A stretch of 64,000 bases of DNA, from assembly GCF_007748035.1 (NCBI RefSeq), contig NZ_CP036278.1, forward strand, positions 5,084,001-5,148,000. The letters run 5' to 3'. The notes under the pieces were generated by a model. The model did no database searches and was not told the DNA's origin. It worked only from the letters and a program-made list of their open reading frames with translations. Shown one piece after another: positions 57,401 to 64,000 of this stretch; the first letter of the stretch is position 1; every line of letters starts with the position of its first letter. Made by a program: the position numbers and the translations under genes. The stretch comes from Aeoliella mucimassa (GTDB taxonomy: Bacteria > Planctomycetota > Planctomycetia > Pirellulales > Lacipirellulaceae).

Positions 57401-59837
57401 CCGTGGCAATGGCACCACTGATCGCAACGGTTGCTCCATCGGAGATGCGGAAGTCGCTGCCGGAGGAAATCGAGATATTGCCATCGATGGAACCGGTGTC
57501 ATAACCAGTTGCCCCATTATCGGAGAAGAATCCATTATTCGGCCCCCAGATTCGAAGCAACCCCGTATTCTGCACGGTGATGTCGTTGCCAGCGGCAATC
57601 GCATCAGCGTGAGTCACCGCGAGGTTCGCATCGTCGACAACAATTCCGCCAGTGAAGCTGTTAGCCGCATCCAGAACTAATTCGCCAGGGCCGGTCACGT
57701 TCAGACCGCTGGTACCAGCTACCCCCAACTGCAACCAATGACGACCGGTTATATTAACCTCGGCGTCTCCAGTAAGTTGGAATGTCTCATTGGAGTTGGC
57801 TACCAAATGATAGTCGCCATTACCGGCAGGATTGTCGAACACGATGGAGTTTACCTGGAAGGCGGCTCCTCCGTTATCGACAGTTACGGTACGGTTCGCG
57901 GAAATGATATCACTGAATAGCACGTTGGTGCTCGCACCCGAGGTGGGAGCTACACCGCTATTCCAATTGCTACCAACACTCGAAACGCCATCGGCGTCGA
58001 CGGCCCAGACATCGCCCTTCGAGAGAAGCCCCGATGCTTCGTTGAATGCCCAGACACCGTTAGTCCAGATTCCAGACGCTTCGGTGAAAGCCCCATCAGC
58101 AGTGCTCGACACGGCGAAGTTGGCACCGAACGTCTCGTTCAGCGTTGCCGTGTTAACCAGCGACCAGGCACCGACCAGATCGGTGACAGCCGAACTATCC
58201 ACCGAAACGGCCCCATTCAGTTCCACCGTACCAGCACCGACGATCGAACCACTCGTGTTGTTGTCGGCCAGATTGAAGGTGGTAGTGCTGGCGTTGCTAA
58301 AGCGAAGCGTCGCATTGTCGGCACTCAGAACACCGTTAGCAGTCACAGCACCATCAAGGGTCAGATCGACGCCGTCAAAGACGCCAAGAATACTGCCGCT
58401 GGCGACCGAAACCGAGTCGCTGATGGTATCAGTACCAAAACCGGCCGAACCTTGGCCGGTGAAGAAAGTATTGCTCGATCCGTAGAATCGCAAGTCGCCA
58501 TTGTTCGATAGATCAATGGCATTGCCAGCAGCAATCGCTCCATCGTTGACTACCGCGACATTCGTTTGGCGAATGTTCAGGCCGCCCGAGAACGAGTTGG
58601 TTGCATCGAGCACTAGTTCGCCGTTACCAGCGGTAGTCATGCCCGAGGTGCCAGCCACTTCGGCACGCAACCAGTGACGTCCCGTGGTATTCACGGTAGC
58701 ATCGCCGATGAGCGTGAGGGTTTCGCCGCCACCGTTGTCGACGATGAAGTAGTCGCCATCACCGGTGTTGTTGAAGGTAAGCGTATTGATCGAAACGCTC
58801 GAGTCGAGTGTCACGGTGCGATTCGCGGAAATCACCAATCCAAAGTCGACGTCTTCGCCGATACCAGGAGCCGATCCGCTTTGCCAGTTGGTGCCAACGC
58901 TATACAAACCGTCGGCGTCGACTCCCCATTGATTCATGGGAATCTCAAACAAGAACTGGCTGGGATTCAACGCGACGTCGCTAACGCGGACATCGTCCAA
59001 GTAACCATTTAGCATGTCGACTGGATTACCATCCCATTGCCCTCGGCCAACAGTCCAGATGGTGTCGGGCGTAGGATCGTACAGGCCGGTGTATCCAGTA
59101 GTTGTCCCCACTGAGTTGCCATCTACAAATAGTTCCAGAGTACCCGCCGTAGCATTACCTACCGCAGCCACGTGGTACCATGTGTCCGTCGTGGGCGTAA
59201 ACGAAGTACCTTCGACGGCCAAGTCAGTCCCAGCGGCATCGGCCAATGCCACGCGGAAGTAGTCGTTGTCGTGAAGCGACAAGTAAAACAGAGCACCTCC
59301 TCCCGAAACCAAATCGGCATCATCGCGACCAACCATGGTTTGATAGCCATCAAGATTCGAGAAGTTTACGAATGTTTCAATCGTGAAATCGGTAAAAGCG
59401 TTGGTTGCCCAAGAGGCACTGCCAACCGTGTCGGGCCCTAAGTAAAGGTCGTCGCCGCCGTCGTATTGCATCGACAACGTCGAGCCGGTCGTGGTGCGAT
59501 TGGGCACCGTCGTGGCCGAGTAGTTAGGAGACTGGGCCGAACCGTACGAAATCAAGCCATTCGTACCATCGCCACTGTCGGTAACAGTCAGACTGTCGGC
59601 TGGACTGTTTGCGACGGTGTTAATTTCCAGACCATCGGAACCTTCCTCGAAGTCGTAGTAAGCGACCGTTACCGCTTGGGCAGCAGGCATCGCCAAACAA
59701 AGAGACAAAGCCACGGCCCCAAGCCCAGCAGCTTTTGCAACAGGGCGGAGTACTCTCACGCCCGAGGCGAACTTTCGCGCCTCTATGGATCCTCTTACCG
59801 CTTTCATAATTCCACTCGCCTTAGTGTCGAATGCCAT
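54405..59837 (-). CDS. giant LamG/beta-strand-repeat adhesin-like protein with dockerin-type and PEP-CTERM ends
   Basis: 1810 residues. After a basic signal region (LGAVALSLCLAMPAAQA, cleavage near residue 55) comes a LamG/jellyroll domain (about 58-290, with TMVGRDDADL and TDTWYHVAAVG). Two tandem copies of a beta-strand module then run (about 302-560 and 610-870), sharing WGVDADG/VWAVDADG, ISANRTVT, TGRHWL and GELVLDA-NSF, as in autotransporter-associated beta-strand repeats. The FDSYDN module (about 1370-1595) is a paralogue of the adjacent gene. A dockerin-like pair of EF-hand repeats (GDFNGDGIVNLGDYTVW, SGIVDAADYATW, about 1720-1775) precedes the PEP-CTERM VPEPSTMALLAL. GGAG precedes ATG 59837. 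Likely a secreted surface or matrix protein. Confidence 0.88.
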   Translation of the reverse strand: MAFDTKASGIMKAVRGSIEARKFASGVRVLRPVAKAAGLGAVALSLCLAMPAAQAVTVAYYDFEEGSDGLEINTVANSPADSLTVTDSGDGTNGLISYGSAQSPNYSATTVPNRTTTGSTLSMQYDGGDDLYLGPDTVGSASWATNAFTDFTIETFVNFSNLDGYQTMVGRDDADLVSGGGALFYLSLHDNDYFRVALADAAGTDLAVEGTSFTPTTDTWYHVAAVGNATAGTLELFVDGNSVGTTTGYTGLYDPTPDTIWTVGRGQWDGNPVDMLNGYLDDVRVSDVALNPSQFLFEIPMNQWGVDADGLYSVGTNWQSGSAPGIGEDVDFGLVISANRTVTLDSSVSINTLTFNNTGDGDYFIVDNGGGETLTLIGDATVNTTGRHWLRAEVAGTSGMTTAGNGELVLDATNSFSGGLNIRQTNVAVVNDGAIAAGNAIDLSNNGDLRFYGSSNTFFTGQGSAGFGTDTISDSVSVASGSILGVFDGVDLTLDGAVTANGVLSADNATLRFSNASTTTFNLADNNTSGSIVGAGTVELNGAVSVDSSAVTDLVGAWSLVNTATLNETFGANFAVSSTADGAFTEASGIWTNGVWAFNEASGLLSKGDVWAVDADGVSSVGSNWNSGVAPTSGASTNVLFSDIISANRTVTVDNGGAAFQVNSIVFDNPAGNGDYHLVANSNETFQLTGDAEVNITGRHWLQLGVAGTSGLNVTGPGELVLDAANSFTGGIVVDDANLAVTHADAIAAGNDITVQNTGLLRIWGPNNGFFSDNGATGYDTGSIDGNISISSGSDFRISDGATVAISGAIATDGTFDINGADVTASGVISGSAAPRLYVGANDQAASLTMSAANTYNGVTLANNTSVITLTGAGTLGASDGTAATGTTLAEESQLALDGIAVGNEYILLSENFDGEQAKIASSGNSSIAGNIHAGTDDEGSHYEFSSAAGGNLTLSGTVSAFDGAAPNDRFLVFSGDGNFIVSKITDGAVDADGNFSATSVGSNVTVIKRGAGTMTVATATDSEDDYWGVATIVEGGTLKVESNGSGVGELQSQLVQVKSGATLDVTAWQNDSANYNLGIGQELAGSGTVDVGTGALGIYDDNIVTIGDGIGTLTVDGRASITNVGGGGALNYQLGSTTTAGGTANDLLQINGTLTTSGNMAFNLNVAFDQNRAAAGSSTYTLASFNSSATPNVSGLALNVTDRKGNAVTTRRDFSVSSTSTAINLNVTGNSVSSTWNAASGIRNWDKGLTGTNNWTSSDNKFYDFDNVTFGTTGQGSVNVSGTVSPGTMTVSGGTYEFGGDNISAGTLTVSGASTVASFSNTVGGVVNVQSGGTLGGTATFQDSITVNNTGRLRIGAATMPKEVTVSGRLLENFDSYDNSSSTATATVTGGVWASVFDGTANSNVVDSTKGQSLETKGGAAWRGAVADLNSNWSAGTAVGETSTYFFQFNPTTTGGSFDVMMGLAPEVSSVDQNNAWQDFNVMPFFAGAADGTADLKATGPDGDENLITDATLGTWYNVWYVVHNDATNPYYEVWTSTGNAAGNVAINDAVWRNTTPLPVGQALNAIGFMAAGGEGSNMLVDNIWYAEGIRTDNPLVADWSQSGTSYEGEVLTIEGDLSLASGAIIEFDIATSGSNDSIDILGELAIASGAVLDVNLDSGLSIDDLGVGSSWSLFSYDTLSGSFDDFTLMLPEGLDSSLTWDLTDGVLSVIAAGLLGDFNGDGIVNLGDYTVWRDNLGADDSVLATGSTEDGSGIVDAADYATWKANFGATSAAFSGVNGQANVPEPSTMALLALAGCGLLVVRKRTTA

Positions 59838-60308
59838 CGAAAGAACTCCACCTGCAGAAAACGTTCATCTGCTACTGAACGTGCATAAATGAAAAGTTGT
59901 AGGCGCCCACGACCGTGCACCAGGCACCCGCCATGAGCATCTGCCAACCTATGTTAGCTAACCTTAGGGATAAGTTTTGGCCCGCCAACTGCCAAATCAG
60001 TTGCCTTGAGGACCATGAAAAGAATCCGCCGTGTACCTCTGTGTAAAATCTAAACTAATCAACGATTTCTCTGCTGTCAACAAGCTTGCAACGAAACGTC
60101 GTAGTTAGCCGTGCTGGTCTTTAGGCGGATTCGACCAGAATGGCAGAGAAATTTCTTGCGCCAGCAATAGCACCGGGTTTTTTAGGATTTTTGACGACTC
60201 AAACATCGCCAAGAAACCCTTCACCGTTTAACCATCACTGCAAGATTAGGCACCCGCCCCGCGCTGAAAGGCACAACCTATTTGGGGGGCAGGATAAAGA
60301 AAAACCCG
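59838..60308. other. 471-base gap upstream of the giant PEP-CTERM gene
   Basis: Contains the leader and presumably the promoter of the minus-strand giant gene, and the 3' flank of the cnnm gene. It is AT-richer than its surroundings. I saw no gene, convincing promoter or terminator. Confidence 0.4.
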
Positions 60309-61607
60309 CTAGGCGCTTTCCCGGCTGCTAGAAGGAAGTCGCTCGAGTCGCACCCGGTCGATGCGACGCCGGGTGGCTTCGAGCACGGTGATCTTGAGCA
60401 CCTCGTCCCACAGCAGCGATTCTCCGACCGACGGAACGCGGCCGAACTCCGTGAATACGAAGCCACCGATGGTGTCGAAATCGCCATCTTCTGGCAATTC
60501 GATGCTCATCGCACTGTTGATCTCGTCCACATGGGCGCGGCCGGCTGCTTCGAAGATATCCTCGGCCTTCTGTTCGATGACTTCTTCAACATCCTCGTCG
60601 TATTCGTCGACGATCTCGCCAACGATTTCCTCCAGCACGTCTTCGATGGTCACCAGGCCAGCAACGCCGCCATACTCGTCGAGCACGATGGCAATATGAG
60701 TTCGCTCTTGCTGAAACATCTTGAGCAGGTCGTCGACCGCTTTGGTTTCGGGCACGAACAATGGTTTGCGAACGATGTCTTGAACCGGGCGAGGCTGTTC
60801 GTCGCCGGGGCGGGTGAGCTCGGGCAACAAATCCTTGCTGTAGAGCACGCCGATGATATCGTCGCGATTGGTGTCGTACACCGGAATGCGGGTATGGCCC
60901 GACGAAATAACGTCGGCCAGTAGCGCGTCCCAAGGCAAGTCGAGCTGCACCATGTGCATGTCGGTGCGGGGAGTCATGATCTCGGCCACATCGGCATCGG
61001 CCAACTCGATCACACCTTCGATCATTTCGCGGGCTTCGCCTTCGAGCAGTCCCTCGCGGTGTCCCTCACTGACGATCGTACGAATCTCTTCTTCCAGCGA
61101 CTCTTCGTCCAACTGCGGTGCAGTGCGACCGAACACCCGATGCAAAATGGTATCTAGCAAGCGGGCGAAGCCAACAACAGGACTTGCGACAAGGGCCAGG
61201 AAGTTAAAAAGCGGCCAGCAATAGTAGAGTAGGTGAGCTGAGAATAGTCGCGACGTGGTCCAAGGCACCGCCACGCGAATACCGGTTAGAATTAGCCCCA
61301 GCACCAAGGCTTCGCCAACGACCGAAGGCCATGTGCGCGGCAACGAGATATGTGGTTCAGTCCAGGCAAACGCCGCGCAGCTTACGATAAACGTCGTGGT
61401 CGCCAGCACCACGAGCATGTCGAGGCCCAGTGCTACTCGATCGTGCGAGCGGAGCACTTCGCTGAACAGATCGACGTCGTTGCGAGCTTCGCACAGTTCG
61501 CGCAGATCATGCCGCGAAAAACCTCGCAGCACGCGGGTACCAATCGAAAAGAAGCAAACCAGGGCGCCACTTACGATGGCTACCCACAACAGCGGATCGA
61601 GGGTCAC
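60309..61607 (-). CDS. CNNM/CorC-HlyC family protein (DUF21, CBS pair, transporter-associated domain)
   Basis: 432 residues. N-terminal DUF21 membrane domain with three or four helices, then a CBS pair containing MTPRTDMHMVQLD (about residue 212) and VTIEDVLEEIVGEIVDE, then a CorC_HlyC C-terminal domain. Family members export Mg2+/Co2+ or regulate it. GTG 61607 overlaps the ybeY stop by four bases, so translation is coupled. The gene order ybeY then corC-like matches the E. coli ybeY-corC (ybeX) pair. Confidence 0.92.
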   Translation of the reverse strand: MTLDPLLWVAIVSGALVCFFSIGTRVLRGFSRHDLRELCEARNDVDLFSEVLRSHDRVALGLDMLVVLATTTFIVSCAAFAWTEPHISLPRTWPSVVGEALVLGLILTGIRVAVPWTTSRLFSAHLLYYCWPLFNFLALVASPVVGFARLLDTILHRVFGRTAPQLDEESLEEEIRTIVSEGHREGLLEGEAREMIEGVIELADADVAEIMTPRTDMHMVQLDLPWDALLADVISSGHTRIPVYDTNRDDIIGVLYSKDLLPELTRPGDEQPRPVQDIVRKPLFVPETKAVDDLLKMFQQERTHIAIVLDEYGGVAGLVTIEDVLEEIVGEIVDEYDEDVEEVIEQKAEDIFEAAGRAHVDEINSAMSIELPEDGDFDTIGGFVFTEFGRVPSVGESLLWDEVLKITVLEATRRRIDRVRLERLPSSSRESA

Positions 61608-62110
61608 CGCGCAGGTTCTCCGTTAGGGACCAATGGATCATCCGTAGAATCGTGATCGACATAGACCAATCGATCGATTCGTTCGCGGGGCACCCCAAGC
61701 TCAGCGAGCCAATAGGCCTCGGCTTGGCGCATCTTCTTGGCATCGACTTCCGACTTATCGCCTAAGCCGACAAGATGCAGTACGCCGTGTACGACGTACA
61801 GCAGTAGTTCTTCGGCTGGCAGATTGCCATACTCTTCGGCATTCGAGACCGCGGTTCCGGTGCTCACAATCACTTCGCCCGCCAGCGGTTCGCCGGGACC
61901 GGAAAGTGGAAAGCTGAGCACATCGGTCGGATAGTCGTGTTCCAGATGCTCGCGATTGAGCGCGTGCATCTCTTCGTCGTCGACTACGGTAAGACTGATG
62001 CTGGCTGCTTCGCGGCCGTCGCCGACAATGATCTGGCGACAAGCTTCAACCAACTGGTCGGCATCGATCGGCAAACGTTCCTGGCGATTCGTGATCGCGA
62101 TATCGATCAT
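61604..62110 (-). CDS. ybeY: endoribonuclease YbeY (16S rRNA 3' maturation)
   Basis: 168 residues. Metal-dependent RNase for rRNA processing and quality control. The family motif with three His ligands (HGxLHLxGYDH) is here HGVLHLVGLGDKSE: the third His is Asp. NREHLEHDYPTDVLSFPL (TDVLSFP is a family mark) precedes it. The change His to Asp is seen in some members and may still bind metal. The ATG at 62110 gives the standard N-terminus MIDIAITN; 62125 is also possible. Coupled to the downstream CNNM gene by a four-base overlap. Confidence 0.92.
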   Translation of the reverse strand: MIDIAITNRQERLPIDADQLVEACRQIIVGDGREAASISLTVVDDEEMHALNREHLEHDYPTDVLSFPLSGPGEPLAGEVIVSTGTAVSNAEEYGNLPAEELLLYVVHGVLHLVGLGDKSEVDAKKMRQAEAYWLAELGVPRERIDRLVYVDHDSTDDPLVPNGEPAR

Positions 62111-62192
62111 CGTATTCCGATTCAAAGGGGTAAGTCGCGAACCGCCTCGCGATCGGGCTAATACTCTTCCAACAACTGGCCAGAATGGGGAG

Positions 62193-64000
62193 CTACCCGA
62201 TCTTGGCCTTCTTCTCTGGTTTTTCCTGTTCGGGATATTTCACACGGCCATGATATACGGCCGTCAGCGATTTTACCAAGCTGTCGCCTATTTTACGCAC
62301 TTCTTCCAAAGTTAGTCCACATTCGTCGAACTGCCCATCGAGCAGGCGCTTGCGGGTGAGCTCATCCACTAGGTTTTCGATGCGTGACGGGGTGGGTTCC
62401 ACTAGCACGCGACTAGCACTTTCCACGGCGTCGGAGAGCATCAACACCGCAGCTTCCTTGGTCTGTGGCTTCGGCCCAGGATACCGGAACGAACTCTCGT
62501 CGACCTCGGCTTCGTCGGGGTTGTTCTCTCGGCGGTCCGTTGCTTGACGGTAGAAGTACTCTACGAGCGTCGTACCGTGATGCTGCTGGATGAAGTCGAT
62601 GATCGGCTCAGGCAGCTTGTTCTGACGGGCAAGGTCGGCACCGTCTTTCACGTGAGCAATGATCACCAGGGTGCTCATTGCTGGTACCAGCGAGTCGTGT
62701 CGGTTATCGCCGGTCATCTGGTTTTCGACAAAATAGCCAGGTTTTAGCATCTTGCCGATGTCGTGGAAGTACGCCCCCACGCGAACCAGCAACCCGCGTG
62801 CACCAATCGACTCGGCCGCCGCTTCGGCTAGCGAAGCAACATTGATCGAGTGGTTGTAGGTACCAGGAGCGCGACGCACCAACTCTTGCAGCAATGGATG
62901 GGCGGGGTCGCCGAGTTCGAGCAAACTCAAGTCGGTTTGCACGCTAAAGAGCTTTTCCACTTGCGGCAGGATACAGGTCATCAGCGAACCAGCGATCACC
63001 GCCCACAATGCCAGCCAGAGCGATTCGTGCAGCGAATGCATGAACTCATCGCCTCGTAAGGTGCCGACCCCAACGTTGGTTAGCAAAGCCACCCCAGCAG
63101 CAACAAACCCCACCCCTAGCAGCTTGCTGCGGGTTCGCACGGTGTCGAGCACAATAATCGCCCCCGTGGTGGTAGCCGTGAGCACCACCGCTTCGTGCAG
63201 CGTTGTACCGGTGCTGATCACACCGATCAAAGCCACCGCGGCTGATAGCAACAATGCAAGCGGTTGGGAATAAGCAATCGCAATCGTCATGCCAAACAGC
63301 AGCAGCGGAATCACTTCAGCTTGGCAGTTGTAGCGGAACGTTACCACCATCATCAATACGGCAAGTACCACGGCCGTAAGCACCCCGAGAAACCGGCTGG
63401 TTTCGTTCAGAATGTGAGGCTCCATCTTGTACATATAGAAGCCGCACAGCGTGTACAACGCGATATACAAACCAAACATCGCTCCGGTACGAGTCACCTT
63501 GGCTTGCCAACCAAGTTCTTCCAAGTACCGCGCATGATCGGCCTCGAGCAACCAATACTGCGGAGGTAGCACCGGTTGGCCAGCCTTGGCAATCAGATCG
63601 CCTTCGGCGATTTCGGTTTTCACCGGATTTTCGTCGACCTTCTCGGCCGCTTTTTCGCGTTCGATACGGGTTAGCTCTTCGTTGAGCGTGAGCGTGCCGG
63701 GCAGCTCGTCAAACAACCGCGCGAACAGATGGGCGGCCATTTCGAGCGAAGGCATCTCTTGCTCGAGCTTGCGGCGTACCTGATCGCGCACTGTCGAGAG
63801 CTGCACCTCGTTGATTTGCTTCTGGAATGGGAACTTCTTGCCATCGGGTGGTTGGATCAAGATGCTCGTGCTGGTCGCCAGATTCTCTTTTGGCAAGGCT
63901 TCCAAAATGCCCGACTGTTCGAGCGGAGTGAAGATCGAATCGAGCGTTGCCTTTATCTTTTTCTCGCTCGCTTCGTCGAGAAGCACTTTTTTAAACGCAT
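62193..64000 (-). CDS. pgpH: PgpH-type 7TM-HD phosphohydrolase, 5' end beyond the window
   Basis: Incomplete: the frame stays open past the window end (in-frame residues AFKK before the GTG at 63986), so the start is missing. The visible 600 residues contain the end of the extracytoplasmic 7TMR-HDED domain, about seven membrane helices and the HD domain: GTYNHSINVASLAEAAAESI and AYFHDIGKMLKPGYFVENQ with HD and metal ligands, then QHHGTTLVEYFYRQA. Family members hydrolyse cyclic di-AMP. The gene sits upstream of ybeY, 82 bases away, the order known in other bacteria. Confidence 0.92.
   Translation of the reverse strand, partial: AFKKVLLDEASEKKIKATLDSIFTPLEQSGILEALPKENLATSTSILIQPPDGKKFPFQKQINEVQLSTVRDQVRRKLEQEMPSLEMAAHLFARLFDELPGTLTLNEELTRIEREKAAEKVDENPVKTEIAEGDLIAKAGQPVLPPQYWLLEADHARYLEELGWQAKVTRTGAMFGLYIALYTLCGFYMYKMEPHILNETSRFLGVLTAVVLAVLMMVVTFRYNCQAEVIPLLLFGMTIAIAYSQPLALLLSAAVALIGVISTGTTLHEAVVLTATTTGAIIVLDTVRTRSKLLGVGFVAAGVALLTNVGVGTLRGDEFMHSLHESLWLALWAVIAGSLMTCILPQVEKLFSVQTDLSLLELGDPAHPLLQELVRRAPGTYNHSINVASLAEAAAESIGARGLLVRVGAYFHDIGKMLKPGYFVENQMTGDNRHDSLVPAMSTLVIIAHVKDGADLARQNKLPEPIIDFIQQHHGTTLVEYFYRQATDRRENNPDEAEVDESSFRYPGPKPQTKEAAVLMLSDAVESASRVLVEPTPSRIENLVDELTRKRLLDGQFDECGLTLEEVRKIGDSLVKSLTAVYHGRVKYPEQEKPEKKAKIG

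Overview
The window looks like a chromosome segment of a planctomycete, most likely of the Pirellulales (inference). Supporting marks are PEP-CTERM sorting signals, a secretin-N-domain giant protein, a DUF1207 protein, a short MDNPYxSP-type membrane protein, a lysine-rich TopA tail, a mitochondrial-like EF-G signature and many single genes separated by untypical promoters. Base composition is moderately GC-rich and even, and I see no prophage, insertion sequence, CRISPR array or rRNA. The only RNA gene is one tRNA-Leu(CAG). It is mainly a housekeeping region, with accessory and fast-evolving pieces between core genes.

Layout. 0.4-3.9 kb: cobalamin CbiET and glycogen debranching GlgX (minus). 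4.1-6.2 kb: purM and an unknown gene (plus), which converge on murG across a region with five copies of a 17-bp hairpin-forming repeat. 6.6-9.6 kb: murG and a degenerate MurE-like ligase. 9.9-15.1 kb: an unknown protein, a nonsense-interrupted MDNPYSSP gene, a fumarylacetoacetate-hydrolase-fold enzyme, a small unknown, a plant-like cystathionine gamma-synthase behind a structured leader that ends in a terminator, and acpS. 15.2-21.0 kb: topA, divergent from a PpiD/SurA-like membrane protein. 21.1-25.5 kb: an MBOAT/wax-synthase-like acyltransferase with an in-frame amber codon near its original start, a small membrane protein, glgB and an RNase H-like protein without catalytic acids. 25.9-31.2 kb: a 1190-residue secretin-N-domain protein converging on an EF-hand protein, both with long Gly/Arg-rich tracts. 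31.4-36.9 kb: M20 peptidase, tRNA-Leu, rhodanese, a TPR protein and a CPBP protease. 37.5-41.5 kb: fusA and an ABC-F protein. 41.6-45.5 kb: a two-gene nucleotidyltransferase cassette, a second hairpin-repeat cluster, ligA and a HAD phosphatase. 45.5-52.9 kb: a DUF1207 protein, an unknown, uppP, a beta-CASP nuclease, and a TPR protein paired with a Wza-like polysaccharide export protein. 53.0-59.8 kb: two PEP-CTERM proteins sharing a duplicated module, one of 1810 residues. 60.3-64 kb: cnnm/corC, ybeY and a 5'-truncated pgpH, a conserved operon order.

Themes. Peptidoglycan and envelope supply (murG, MurE-like, uppP, Wza-like), glycogen metabolism (glgX, glgB) and surface proteins (PEP-CTERM, secretin-N, EF-hand, DUF1207) dominate. 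The best candidates for something undescribed are the two families of hairpin repeats, the leader upstream of the cystathionine gamma-synthase gene, the overlapping nucleotidyltransferase cassette with a possibly leaderless promoter, and two independent in-frame UAG codons in otherwise intact genes. All functional calls are from reading translated sequence and recalled family motifs; no database search was possible.
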